64,000 nt of DNA from Hanleya hanleyi (GCA_036873755.1 JAVTVY010039232.1:62001-126000); one strand, 5' to 3'. Numbered from the stretch's first letter, positions 19,800 through 32,698 are shown. Made by a program: numbers and translations. The notes: generated by a model not told the origin, from the letters alone.

Positions 19800-22700
19800 A
19801 GCCTGATTGTCCGTATTTGTTTATATCTCAGTGATAAACTGATCTATACCCATTGCCATCGGTTGATGTATTCCAGGGGGGGGGGGGGAGTAATTAATGT
19901 CACACTCAAGATTATTTCACTTTTATGGTGAGAGTCAGTTTGGTTGGAGAAAGCCTGAGTACTCGAAAAGAACCACCGCCCGTCGGCAAGTAACTTCAAG
20001 GATTGAGTATAGTCAATCCTATGGTTATTCTTATTTGATTGATCAGTCATTTGATTATATCGGCCCATATCTTTCTCTATTGGTAATTAGTATCCCCTTT
20101 CTCTACGCTTTCTGGTGACTTGGACATGCGTATTGGTTTTCTCTCTCATTTCTCACGCCACTTTTTGTCCCAGTTCAACCTGGACAAACCAAAGTTTTGA
20201 AAAATGTAATCTTTTGGTGAAATCTTTACGCAAAGAGGCTCCATTTGGATGTTTCTCTGTACAACTGATTTTGAAGGTATATGTCGAGGGGAAGTTGAGT
20301 ATGTTAGCTTTGTCGTCAGCACATGGTTTCGGATTTCCCTGGGGTGTACCATTCAACTGTGTATTGTGTATTTGTATTGCAACATATCTGTCCGATTTAC
20401 ATACTAGTATTTACATGTATGGGGCTAATACAAAATGTGTATTGAAACAACTGCATAATTTCATTGAAAGACCCCATCAGAATCCTTGCAATCTCCATTA
20501 AATTTGTTCAATCCGCAAATGGTCAAAAATGTGACAAAAAAGAGAATTGTGATCATGGAGCAGTAATAAGATGGAGAAATTGAACTATTTTTCAAGGAAT
20601 AACAAATAAATAAAGGTGCTTAAGAATACAGTGAAGCTCAAAGAGAATGATAACATTACAACTCAATGACACAATCTACCAAATGATCACAACCAGTAAA
20701 AGAGATTTCACATGCACTGAGCTTTGAATGTGAAACTACCATCAGTAATTACAATTGGGGCGGAATGGAAGTTTGGTGTCAAAAAGGGAGAACCTCAAAG
20801 CAAGAGAAATAACTCTGATACCTGCTCAGGTGAAATCAATTAGAGGGTCGGCTAACTGACATAAGAAAAACAAGTCAGGTTGACCGGGCACACTGTATTA
20901 TACAGACGAGTCACACCCGTCGAGTGCAACAAATTCTTTTTTGTGGAAATCTGAAGAGTGGGTCTATGAAATGTATCAAAGATTACTGATGATTTCATAT
21001 TATTAATATCTGTCATAACACTTGATAACCCATGGAAGAATATTTCAGTTCATGGCTGTATGATTCGGGACCACGTGGGTAATGTGCATCTCTGCCGATT
21101 GGTCATCAGATGATAACATTGCAATTTGTCAAATTGCTCATTCTGCACATCCACATATTCCCCACAATTTGGTCATTAACCAGTTAACAGCCAATGGTCA
21201 ACATATGGATCATCCGGGGGATCTGAATTCGGACTGAAATTTGGGACTTTCCATGCTTGATGGCGAATGTAGGTGCAAGTTAAAGAACGTGCAAGTTACT
21301 TGTGCATAGAGAGAAAAGGTTAGCCGATCGCTGATTGGTCAATATTGGATCTTTCGAGGTTCATGCGTAGTTTTTCTTAACTGAAATACATCAAATAAAA
21401 TGAATAATGGGTCAGGTTATCAGTGGATCAAAATGGCCTGGAAAATAAATGGGCCAACTCAATGAAAAATATCTCTTCAACCATATTAAAAGCTGTGAAT
21501 TAAATTTCTGAAATAACTAACTTCAAATGCTGATTTGCAAAAGAATACATTAGTCTTGTCCCTGATAGCAAATATAAATGATTTGCAAAGAATAATTTGA
21601 CTTAAGATATACATGGTTCATTATAGACCCTCACTCTGTTGATTTGAGTAATTGAAACACTAATACTCTGATATAATTTTGTGCACATTTGCTTCAAAAC
21701 ACCATTTTGTTGGAAGAGACCTGAAAATAACTCTGGCTAACAATCAGACACACTAAATTGGAGGACTCATTATTTTTATGACAGAAGAGAGGACATGTAA
21801 ATGTTCACAATGTTTGTTTGCTTGCATAATTTATCAACTATCAATAAGGGTCATTTATCGTGGGATGTAATAACAGTATTGGTGTCACCCTTAACAAATC
21901 ACAGCAACCTAAAAATTCACATATTATCATTTAGGTTGTCTTGATGCAATTTTAATGCAAATCTGGTGAATATATTTGATAAAAAACATTTTGAAAATTT
22001 CTTTAACTTTATCAGAGAATTTTTTTGTCAAATTTTACATAAAAAAAATACCAAAAATTCACAGAGTTAAAAAAGTTCTAAAATATTTTTGTATTGAAAC
22101 TGATTCGCCAGAATTGCAGTAATATTGCATCACGAAAACCTAAATTATATTTGTACAAATTTTTATATTGCTGCGATTTGTAAACTTCAAAATATTAAGC
22201 CAAGGGGAACCAAATGGAAAATTAAAACTTCTGGGGGAGGGATACGTGGTCGAGATCTTTTTTTCTGAAAGTTTTAAATTTTATTTCTTCAAAGTATCTG
22301 CACTGGTTCCCGAGAATTTGTACATCAAAGAGTTTTGAGTTTGGTACAAATTTTGTATGCAAATGAGCTTTGGTGATGTCACACAGTGAACTTAAGATAA
22401 TTAGATTAGATCAGATTAACATTCCATTAACAATGTGTTCACAGGGTATTGGACATCACTTTTGTCACTTGGTTATCAATGGTTTCAGAAATACAGACCA
22501 TAGCAACCAGTAACTAAGAGTTTTATTCCTGGAACTTTAAAAGTTAAGCTTGATTTTAGTTTTGATAAATATGATTTCAATAGACATTTGTTACTGCATA
22601 TTCAATGATTCAGATTTCATAACCTAAATTTTCAAAATGAAGCCCCTTGTCACTGGTTGTTTTGGAAACTGCATTTCTAAAAATAATTGGATTATTTCAA

Positions 22701-24600
22701 AAAACAAAGTCAAAATATTTGCATAATGCTATCAATAATCAACACAATAAGCTTAAAAGAGATTAGGGCTATATCTCTGGAAGTATTCCAGCACAAACAT
22801 CTCATATGCATCAATTCCCTGAATATCAGATTGACAATTCGACATTCAATATCTCAAGAAACACCTTTACATGCAGCGGACGGCATCTCACTCAGATTTG
22901 TGAGTCCTTTCTTCTCCTAAAATTGACCCTAGACTGATTCGGTTCCTCTTCATCATGATGTACCCCCTGTCTTGGATTAATACAGAAATGTTGGGGAACT
23001 GGAGAAAAAGATACCCGTAAAATTGGATTTTTAGATAAATATTTGACCTAGGCTTTGTAAAAAGTTTCAGATAACAAGTAAATCACTTCCTTCATTCGGT
23101 TGTTTTTTTTTCTGAAGACAAATTAGAAAATGAGGGTCAAAAGGTTAATTTCTTTCTGATGGCAACAAAGTTGAATTTTGTGACACTTTCCTATCCATTT
23201 TCAGGCTATTTCTATTAACTGAGATGGCAACAAAGTTATCTGTATTCAAAAAAACAATTTGTGTATTTGTTTTAACAATGAACATGTATATACTTTCAAA
23301 TATTCATGAGAAATTTAATTTTTATCTATTTGAAAAGTATTAGGACCTGTGTCTGAGTTGTGGGTCTCCAGCTTAAAAGCTCATTCACATACATAATATA
23401 TCGGCAAACTGCTGCAAATATCTTGATAATGGTCCTGAAACCTGATGGCGTAGGCCCCCTACATCCATGACAATAAAATACCACTTCTATCCCTTGATGC
23501 AATGCAGGCCCCCAACATCCATGACAATTAAATGACAGGTGAGGGCCGTTAAACAATTCAATTAGCCTGTCACCTCCTTCGTGTAACATGACATCAACTT
23601 AATTGCCAGCACGAGGTTCCTGAGCTAAGCTGGCACAGTCTGAAGAGCAAGCTTTAATTTGGTGTATCGGGTTACATACAGGCCTTTACGCCTTGCTGGA
23701 CATGTACTTTGCGTTGACAATGACAATTTAATTGGTTTCGTGTTACACAATCGATGTTAGATTTCTGGATGAGTGTTCACGTGTCATACAGATGAATGAA
23801 AACACAATTCATCATGTGAATGAGTGATACATAATACGTCATCAGGCTATGGGACCATTTAATTCATATTTCATTAATGTTTCCATAATTGAAGATGGAG
23901 ACTATGTGCCGGAATTGACTGGAAGAATTCTTTGGACTGCTTGAAGAACTGGGGAGATAATATTGCTAATTTTAGCTAAGCATGCATTCATCCCTCATAA
24001 CAATGACCACTTTTGTTCATCAGACTTAAACACATATGGTACAAAGTTCTGTCTATAGAGATGAAAAATATATATTTATAGATTTTGTTTTACATTTTGC
24101 TTCATAAATTCAATATCATAAGTATTTAACTCGTAGCCAAAATTGGGGAAAACAGAGAAAATATTACACCATTTCACCTTCAAAAATGGCAGCCACTGGG
24201 CAGAATCCAGTCCGTTTTATATCATATCTTACTCGATTTGTGGAGAACTTAATTGTGCTTTAATTTGTTTACATGTAAATTTAACACTTTACTTAAAAAT
24301 AACCTACTACATGTATGCCTAATGTTTGAATCTGAATCGATCTTATCAACAACAACTGGAATCTTGACAACTTGCTAAACTGCCATATCCACGTGTTTAC
24401 AGTGTATCCCTTCACAAGTTATCTATATTTTGTTCAGTCACGTGTTTTGTTGACCCAATCGACTACTGGTGAACCTTCTCTCTCTGTCTCCACAAGTTGC
24501 GAGTTGATTCATACTCCATGAAAGAATCATGAGACAATGCATACTATAGCCTAGTCTGGGGACAACAATGTGTCAGGACTAGACCCTTTTCAGCGACGCA
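19800..24600. other. Gene-empty AT-rich DNA
   Basis: Apart from a G tract at 19874-19886, I see no exon with protein-like content, no long repeat and no RNA gene. The short open frames here have unordered composition and no splice-site support. Confidence 0.5.
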
Positions 24601-24634
24601 ATTAAGACTCAGACAATAGTAGCGATGCCAATGG

Positions 24635-24670
24635 TCACCAGGTGGCGCGGTCCGCGCCGCATATGCAAAT
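24635..24670 (+). promoter_or_regulatory. CTCF-like motif next to an octamer
   Basis: TCACCAGGTGGCGCG (24635-24649) agrees with 13 of 15 positions of the usual CTCF consensus. It is followed by a GC palindrome (GGCGCGGTCCGCGCC) and an exact octamer ATGCAAAT (24663-24670). The GC-rich patch stands out in AT-rich DNA. Function is inferred from motifs only. Confidence 0.3.
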
Positions 24671-25239
24671 GGCGAACAATGACCCCCATCAACCCGGGAC
24701 ACAGTGCTCTTCTTTTACGTAGATTTACCATATTAAATCAAATGAAAGCTCGTGTGAAACACAGGCGAAGAGCATTTCCCCGAATACATGTGTAACACAT
24801 AAATTGGTACTCACAGGGTTTAGATCTCCCTAAAATGGGCACACCCTCTACATAATAGGTGTGGCAATTTTTTTAAGAATGGGACAGAGGGTGGGGCATA
24901 TACCCATGGAGGATGAGTAATCGGGAATCATCCCTGGTAGTAGCACCTCTGAGAAGGGATTTCTTTACTAATGGGCGAAATCCAGTGTGAGGCAGTACAA
25001 AACTTAATTTTGTGTTTCACAGACCCGCCAACATTGAAAAATTGAATATCAGGATAAAAATAAAATTTCAAATTTCCCCTTTCATTTCTCTACGAAAGTT
25101 GGAACATTAAGATTTCAACCTTTTTTTTCATTCCTGATTGTATGAAATGAGCTGTTGTATTCTATCTGAAACAATGCCAGCAAATGAAAATGAGACAACT
25201 GGAAGTCCGCGAACTGTTGTTGTTGTAAAATGCTGCTAA

Positions 25240-25620
25240 TAGTGAGTGGATAGAATTTAACGTCACTTTCAACCATATTTCAGCTATATCGCGACGAACC
25301 AACTAAGCACCACCCAGCCAAGTGAAATTGCATTCCTGTTACTTTAACGACGACATCTTTGAAGCAGCATGGAAACAGATAACCTCCATCCACCCTATAA
25401 AACTCTGAGGATAGCACACAAGACACACACAGGTCGCTTACAGTGAGTGAGTGAACAGAATTTAACGTTGCTTTCAACAATATTTCAGCTTTATCACGAC
25501 GAACCAACTAAGAACCAACCAGCCCAGTTGTGTTCCTGCTAAAAGAAGAAATCTTTGAAGCAGCATGGAACCTGAGGACAGCGCACAAGACACAGACAGG
25601 TTGCTTACATGGTGCAATAA
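25240..25620 (+). repeat. Tandem pair of a GTGAGTGA-type dispersed repeat
   Basis: Two copies of about 200 bp each contain AGAATTTAACGT, TTTCAACAATATTTCAGCT, ACGACGAACCAACTAAG, TTTGAAGCAGCATGGAA and CACAAGACACA.ACAGG (near 25240 and 25445). The core resembles the GTGAGTGAGT...CAATATTCCAGC family widely seen in gastropod genomes (general knowledge), which supports a molluscan source. Confidence 0.6.
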
Positions 25621-25999
25621 AGACAAGTGATATTACAGTGCTTAAACATCACATTATGAAAGTCCTGTTCTTCTCAGCAAAATGCATTGAAGCAATGCTG
25701 CTAATAGTACTTCGGCAACAACGGCATTCAACATAAATCGGGAACATTCACTGACTGTGTGATCTATCACTGTGTCATGGTACCCACAGTGACGTGGTAC
25801 GTCAGAGCTTGGAAATGGTGGATGTTTCACCAGTTCAGCCGATATGTCATGGTTTAATTTACTGTTGAAGCATGAGGCTGTTGCAACACACGCGAACAAC
25901 CACAATGTTGATGATAAGAATGTTAGATTTTAAGTGTTTGTTGACAGCTAAAAGTATGTGACAAAACATACAGTTTTTGAAGTCAGACATATTCATGCA

Positions 26000-26330
26000 C
26001 TCCGGGTCCATCATCAGTTGGATATGTGGTATTAATTTAGACAGCCAAGCTATATTTCATGTTATATCATAATATAAAGTATATAACCTTGAAAAAAAAA
26101 TAGGTTTAGTCAACTGGATGGCTTCTAGTCAGTCACAAATTGCACATGTATTATGAATTTGGAGAGCCTGTCTTAACTTCTTTAAAAATTACTGCTAATG
26201 TTACATTTAACCTTAATAAAACAGGTGAAGTCATTTTCATAAGGCTTCTGATCCATCACTATCTGCATATGTGGTATGACCAGAAAGATGAACAGACAGA
26301 CAGATAGAGACACAGATGACATGGACAATT
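26000..26330. repeat. Dispersed repeat (ATAGGTCA / GACAGACAG family), copy 2
   Basis: TCATGTTATATCATAATA, AACCTTGAAAAAA, GGCTTCTAGTCAGTCACAAATTG and GAACAGACAGACAGATAG match the order at 12543-12840. Diverged, non-coding. Confidence 0.5.
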
Positions 26331-27039
26331 CAGTTCCATTTGAGGCATCATTCCATATTATCTTCGAAGTCTAAATATTCTGTCAAAATGCACCAGAACC
26401 ATTTTACTTAAATTATATACAAAAATTTCCCAGGTGAGATGTGCCATATAGCAGGAATGTAGAAGTTCCACTTCAAAAATCTTTCCAATTTTTCAGTCTA
26501 AAAAATAGTTAACAGTTGTATAACTACGCTGTCAAAATGCAATGGTACATGTATGTGACATTTCATCCCTCAAGTTTCAAGCAAATTCTGGGGATCTTCA
26601 GATGAACAAAAAACAAATGAGCATTAACGAAGTGATAATTTGTGATTTTACTCATTGAAAATTGGCCAGAATGCTTCTCCAGACATCTGGAAGCCAAGGG
26701 CTTCAAAGTCACTTGAGACTAAACAAATGTTATTGGGATAACCATACCACTGTTCAAACAGGATCAGATTATTATTATCAGTATTGGAGAGAGAAGCACT
26801 GATTCTGTTTACTTTGTTGACACAAGCACTAGGCCCCTTATGTTATTGCATTATGCAATAAGTCAATCACTTCAGATTAACCACTTTAATGCACAAAATA
26901 CATGTACAGGTATACACTATGTAGGCCTAGCTGATAGTGTAGCTGTAAAAACCCCCACTGCCACATATATGCCAGTGCTAGCAGCACCAATGTCCTTTCA
27001 ATCCATTTTTGAACTACACATGTATAATGTTAATTAAAT

Positions 27040-28275
27040 TATGAATTGTAAAAAAAGAATGCATTATGAAATATAAATAAAGCATTATGTTGATGGGTCA
27101 CGAAATCCACATGGGAGGTCAATTTTTTAAAATCCTTTGTCTGTCTAACAAGATCACAATATAAACTTGTGCTGTATAAGTCTACTGTCTGCAGTGCTAC
27201 CCAATGATGAACAAATATCACAAAGCTACACGATGAAGCAAAATCTCCAGATCTGGCCGGGGAATGTAGGTATTGGACTAAGTCCTGAGAATTTCACGTA
27301 TTAAAAAAATGGCCATTTGGCTTACAAGGGATGTGAATTATAACATTGGGAATGTTATATTCATGTTAGGCAAATTAGAATTACTTTTTCCTGATTCAAA
27401 GAAGTAAATTTCCATTTTTGTGAAAAAAATCTCATTTTGAGACGCAAAAACGTGCCTTCATGTTTTCGCCAACATCACCAGAATCTTGTCAGTCCTTTGC
27501 CTGTCTTGCAAGATCATTATACTCAACTTTCATGGAAATCAAACAAGTTGTTTAGAAGATATCATGTTATACATGTTTACCTGAATTCAAGTCTATATTG
27601 CCACCTAGTGATGACCAAATACCACGAAAAACAAGCAGATGAAATCTAATGCCCTAGGGAGAAGGCACATAAGAGTTCAATGAAAAAAAACAATTAATCA
27701 TGATAATGGTTAAGAAGGTTTTGATGTTAAGTCAGATAATTGAGATATTTCATTTGAATGGCAATTTGGTTCCCACCGAAAGGGAATTATCATGTCAGCA
27801 ATCCTATATTTATGCTTGGCAGCCTAGAATAGAACAGTTTTTAAATATTTCTCCAAGCGAATTGGTAAATTTTCATTTCACGAAAAACTTTTTTTTTTGA
27901 GACGCAAAAAACTTGCCTTAAAAATTATGCCAGCTACACCAAAACCTTTTCAGCACATTGCCTATCCTTCAAGACCATTGTAATAAAATTTCAAAGAAAT
28001 CGGGCAAGCTGTTCAGACGAAATCGTCACAGAAAGATTCACCTATATGCTCTGACTATAACGCCACCTAGTGGTGAGCAGCGGCTATCAAAACACAACCA
28101 GACAAATTTCCCAGGCCTAAGGAGATAGCACACAAAGTTTGACCCGAAAATATTTAACGGTTTTAGAGATATTCACGTTTGAAGTCGCGGCGGCGGCGGC
28201 GGCGGCGGATCCGGAGCCGTTTCTCATGAAAACATAAGAGCATCCACTTTGTGGAAATGCTCTAATGAGAGGTGA
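27040..28275 (+). repeat. Three head-to-tail diverged monomers ending in a GCG tract and hairpin
   Basis: About 330-bp monomers (roughly 27040-27310, 27310-27690, 27690-28140) share GAGACGCAAAAA, CAAGATCATT, TTCA.AGAAATC.AACAAG and CACCTAGTGATGA. The last is followed by a (GCG)n tract (about 28190-28208) and a hairpin AGAGCATCCAC-TTT-GTGGAAATGCTCT (28228-28254). The last monomer and tail recur at 60300-60905, so this is a mobile family. Confidence 0.65.
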
Positions 28276-28309
28276 CGTGAAGGTCCGACGGTTATGAGAA
28301 CGGGGTCTT

Positions 28310-28910
28310 AAATTGCGCGTATTTCGCAGTTTAGAGACTGAAGACACGTGGACCAGGCGACGAGGATGAAATCTTGACGGTAAGTATAATAAAATGCAAC
28401 CTAAAAGTATAATACGCGTCTGTAACATCGATTAGTCGCTCACTGTTTCTGGGATTAAAATTGGCCGACAAGTTTTATTTTAAAGCTGTGTACTTTCACT
28501 ATCAATGCTTCCCGGACAAAGAAAAGGTCGTCTTGCGCATGCGCAAATACCCTGTTCACTCTTGTCATGAAGTGGCGGGAATGTTCTGACATAGAAAATA
28601 CGCTTTTCTATATCGCTTTAAGTGCATTCGCTTCAATGAACTAAATGCCCCTATTCACATTTAGTTTCTTTCATTCTTAATCACTGAGTTGTACATTTAT
28701 GATGATGTGTAGGTTTAAAAAATTATTCCAAATGAACTCTTAAGTGAATTTTCTTAGATGGGGTCATCTTTTTTCTTTTTTACAGAAAGTAGCGGCAAGA
28801 GTTATCTGCCCTTGAGTGACTTGTGTTCCCCCGGTATGCAGCTGAACCCGACGACATTTATGTTTTTCGATTGTGTTACTTCCAAGGATTAATAAAATAT
28901 ATAGTTTTAG
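28310..28910 (+). other. Candidate two-exon short transcript
   Basis: A perfect donor (GACG|GTAAGTATAAT at 28379-28380) is followed 400 bp later by a polypyrimidine tract and acceptor (TTTTTTACAG| at about 28785) and then an AATAAA at about 28890. The second exon has only a 17-codon frame (from ATG at about 28837). An NRF1-type palindrome TTGCGCATGCGCAA (28533-28546) lies in the supposed intron. This could be a non-coding RNA or chance; support is from splice and poly(A) signals only. Confidence 0.2.
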
Positions 28911-29165
28911 TGTATTCAAGCCTTTTGTGAAATTCATGTAGCATAGCTAACAATAGCTTCCTAATATCTACCAGCGAGTTGGACATTTCAGAAAAATAAA
29001 AGAAAGACAGGGGCGTGCAGAATGACGAACGAAGTATTAGTGTCCAGGTTTGGGTTAAGATTTGGAAATTGGTGCCGGAAGAGCTTGTTTTCCAGCTGAA
29101 CAGAAGAATCCCTGGAGACACCAACAACAGACCAAAGCCTCCATATAAGGTCCTTGATCCTTGAT

Positions 29166-29839
29166 CACAGGCGGCTGGGACAATCTATATGCCGGCGCCA
29201 TATTGAACGTACATATAAAAAAGAGAACAGGCTGAAAACGGTGTTCAAGGCTTCTCGCCAAACGGGCGTAAATAAAGCTTTATCTTCTCCAAAAACTCTA
29301 CCACCTTTCCCCTAGGACCCCCAGCGATGCTCATGCACACTCGGGTCGTCAACACCAGGTGTTTTATCCGAGTTTTAGCCGTCAATTCAAAATCAACCCA
29401 TTGGACTGTTTACCTGAGACAATGACCCAGTTTACATACGAATCGCCATTCCTCGGTCCTTTCCGCCTCCGTTGATCCGCTGGTAGGTCACGTGCTCCGG
29501 CTGACGCGTAGGGGATTTCCAACTCGAGTTGGTCGGAGCGGAGGCGGAAAGGACCGAGGAATGGCGATTCGTATGTAAACTGGGTCATTGTCTCAGGTAA
29601 ACAGTCCAATGGGTTGATTTTGAATTGACGGCTAAAACTCGGATAAAACACCTGGTGTTGACGACCCGAGTGTGCATGAGCATCGCTGGGGGTCCTGGGG
29701 GAAAGGTGGTATAGTTTTTGGAGAAGATAAAGCTTTATTTACGCCCGTTTGGCGAGAAGCCTTGAACACCGTTTCCAGCCTGTTCTCTTTTTTATACGTA
29801 CGTTCAATATGGCGCCGGCATATATCCCAGCCGCCTGTG
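29166..29839. repeat. Palindrome 1 (about 305-bp arms, 67-bp spacer)
   Basis: Arms 29166-29471 and 29539-29839 are inverted copies with few differences (for example GATGCTCATGCACACTCGG on one side and CCGAGTGTGCATGAGCATC on the other). The outer part contains AATATGGCGCCGGC, a YY1-like core. The spacer around 29472-29538 contains CACGTG. No coding frame is credible. Confidence 0.85.
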
Positions 29840-29842
29840 TCC

Positions 29843-30845
29843 TAGTCCAATATAACGTGACACCAGGCTTTCTCTTTTAATATGCTGTTGTTTACTGACA
29901 AGCCATGGTAGTCCCGTAGGCTTTCATAGTGAACGCAAATCAAAATACCACCGCCAACATATGAGCGAGAAAAATGGGCCAAAATGATAAAATAAAGAAT
30001 TTCCCTGCCCACTCACCTTGATAATTCAAAAGACCAATATCTACTGCATACATATCACGTAATTCCCAACACTGACCGGTCTGATAACACGCGAGTGCAG
30101 CCTGGCAATCTAGCAGGTATTTTTCCAGCGACAGAATTTTCTCCGCAATATGGCCACAATGGAAAAGCCTTGACCTTGGTCCTTATTTGGGGCTATCACG
30201 TGCGCATACAATTCGTCACATAGAACGGGGAACCCCAAAGGACAAAGGGATCATCCGTTATAACAGATTGAGTTCCTCGTGATGAAAGATGAACTCAAAA
30301 TTATTGCTGCAAATGTTAGTATTTGTGAATTTGTACATAATGTGATAGCAAAGAAATGAATAAATTTGCGCTGATCGGGTTGACTTCATTTCAGTTTAGT
30401 CAACAGGGTCCCTTTTATTGTTATTTATAACGGATGATCCCTTTGTCCTTTGGGGTTCCCCGTTCTATGTGACGAATTGTATGCGCACGTGATAGCCCCA
30501 AATAAGGACCAAGGTCAAGGCTTTTCCATTGTGGCCATATTGCGGAGAAAATTCTGTCGCTGGAAAAATACCTGCTAGATTGCCAGGCTGCACTCGCGTG
30601 TTATCAGACCTGTCAGTCTTGGGAATTACGTGATATGTATGCAGTAGATATTGGTCTTTTGAATTATCAAGGTGAGTGGGCAGGGAAATTCTTTATTTTA
30701 TCATTTTGGCCCATTTTTCTCGCTCATATGTTGGCGGTGGTATTTTGATTTGCGTTCACTATGAAAGCCTACGGGACTACCATGGCTTGTCAGTAAACAA
30801 CAGCATATTAAAAGAGAAAGCCTGGTGTCACGTTATACTGGACTA
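29843..30845. repeat. Palindrome 2 (421-bp arms, 161-bp spacer)
   Basis: Arms 29843-30263 and 30425-30845 have equal length and only scattered substitutions. Each holds TGCGCACGTGAT (CACGTGA at 30486-30492, mirrored at 30196-30202), a promoter-like box, followed by an open frame and a GTGAGT donor directed outward. The spacer is AT-rich. Confidence 0.85.
30506..30671 (+). other. Exon-like open frame in palindrome 2 (right arm)
   Basis: After a TAA at 30503-30505, 55 codons stay open up to a strong donor (CAAG|GTGAGT at 30671). The peptide includes HIAEKILSLEKYLLDC, QAALACYQTCQSWELRD and MYAVDIGLLNYQ, which looks protein-like. The mirrored arm (30017-30182, minus) keeps the same frame open, with a few substitutions and no indel. 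I do not recognise the protein. It may be the first exon of a captured gene, with the Met of MYAVDIG as start. Confidence 0.35.
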
Positions 30846-30899
30846 CCTGTGTCCTTGATCCATGACCATGTGCGCATGGCACTAAACTCTTAAGGAATA

Positions 30900-32690
30900 T
30901 ATATTTCCACCGGTAACTTGTTACTCTAATATTAAAAACCACTCTGTCTAGTTTTGAAGTGAATAATAATTACAGAGTGGTACTCAACAACACCAAATCA
31001 TGAAATAAGGTGGTGTTGTTGTTGTTGTTTTTCGGGGATCCCCGACATCATCATCTGAAGAATTTACTTAGTCTTTGACAAGAAATAATAACTACAAAGT
31101 GGGATTGAAGAGGGGTCATCTCCAGAGAAAATGCAACATTTTACAGCAAATACCCTTCAATCCTTCACTTCTTATTTCGTCTTTCCTCCTCGAACTTTTT
31201 TGTTGTTGCTTTTCCAAATGTTTTTATCCTCTCATTCCGCTTGGCAAATACACCGGAGAGTTCCAAAAGGGGAACAACTCTGTTACTGTCAACAACAATA
31301 CTTGAATGTTTAGTCTTCTTTTCTATATCATCATCCCAGTGCTTTTTATATTATTTAGTATAGTTCTGTTTCTAAATGTTGGCAACAATGATGCTCTGTC
31401 TTTTTTTTTTGTCTTTTTTTTCAGTTAAGCCCTGGACAGACCACTGGGCATTTATTTGCCATACGGCCACACATTTACATTAATGTATTGCCCACGTGGC
31501 CTGGGACAAACATTAATAAACAAAACAAAGAACAAGCATAAAGACCAGAAATTTGAGAAGAATTCTCGCCATGTAGACATCAATGGACAACAATTGTAAC
31601 ATTAAAACTATAATTTAAATTTCAGGGCGATACTTTTTGTTACAGTTGCAATGTAAAAGGAACTTTGTTCTCTTTCTCGTAGAGTAGATACATTTCGATC
31701 ACTTATGATATAAATGTATTCAGGAGCGTCAATATTGTATATAAAATAACAAATTTGTTACATAATTGGGACAATGTTGTCAGCAGATGTCAACTCGCAT
31801 ACAAAAGATAGGACTAACGTACTCTAGTTTACAGTCTCAAAACATACGCAAATACAATAAAATAATCTCTCTTTTTCTTCAATATTTCTCACAAAAACCA
31901 TTTTCGATTTCAAATGACCACGTTATATTATGATAATTACCATATCTGCATCCAACCATGGAGTTAAATAAGGTTAACTCCATGATCCAACAAAAGACTA
32001 ATTGCGGCATTACCCAAATAATGATGCTCTGTCTTAATTATCAGTGTTTTTATGTTTGGAGTTATCTCCCCTTGACCGTTGTACCACATACAAGGGTTGC
32101 AATAAATAAACTTGAACTTGAACTTGATCCCCGACACCAACATCCTCCGGCCAAACTTAGCTTAGGCGACCCTGCAGTCAGTGATGTGGACTCTTACACA
32201 GTACTGAATGAGGTCAATATGGAAGAGACCGAGATAACAGTTAGCAAATCGACTGCCGTCTATCGAGAGCACCATATAAAACATGTATTAAAGAACCCGA
32301 ATTTTTATCATGTCTAGGAATACTTTGCTTCCAAACCATGAATGTAGAGCTCTCAGCTGCAGTCGCAAAATATGAACACAGCATGGAATCGAGAAGAATG
32401 ATTATAGGTGAAGGCAGCAGAACATTTGTCATACAACTAATGATTATAGATCATTCCGTTATTTTTGTTTTTAAGCGCAGCGTGATTTAAACCAGACGTC
32501 TGCATAGTTACCCGAAAATGGGAGATTTTCAGCCTGTGAATGAAAGGTTTGGTTGTTGGTGTCCAGTCATTTTTTATCACTAGATATCGTACTGCATCGA
32601 CACCAATTCTCGGGGTTTACTATTAGAACTTAACAAAGATTTTACACATATTGTGACGTTGTTCCAGATGATCTATGTGAGTAGCAGTCC
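30900..32690. other. Intergenic DNA with a retroposon-like tail
   Basis: No gene recognised. Near 32093-32130, AATAAATAAACTTGAACTTG and further CTTGAA units resemble a 3' tail of a LINE or SINE. Short frames across it are incidental. Confidence 0.4.
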
Positions 32691-32698
32691 ATTATATT

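Larger units (their letters stand above)
29166..30851. mobile_element. Composite double-palindrome element with 8-bp target duplication
   Basis: The outer ends are CACAGG (29166) and CCTGTG (30851), flanked on both sides by a perfect TCCTTGAT (29158-29165 and 30852-30859). Inside are two adjacent palindromes, arms 29166-29471/29539-29839 and 29843-30263/30425-30845. An 8-bp duplication fits hAT-like transposition. No transposase is encoded, so it would be non-autonomous. A fold-back assembly artefact would not explain the matched 8-bp flanks. Confidence 0.7.

Noticed and set aside
29166..30851. Palindromes as pure assembly artefacts
   Set aside because: The arms differ by substitutions and the whole unit is flanked by a perfect 8-bp duplication next to CACAGG/CCTGTG ends, which an artefact would not create; long reads remain the test.
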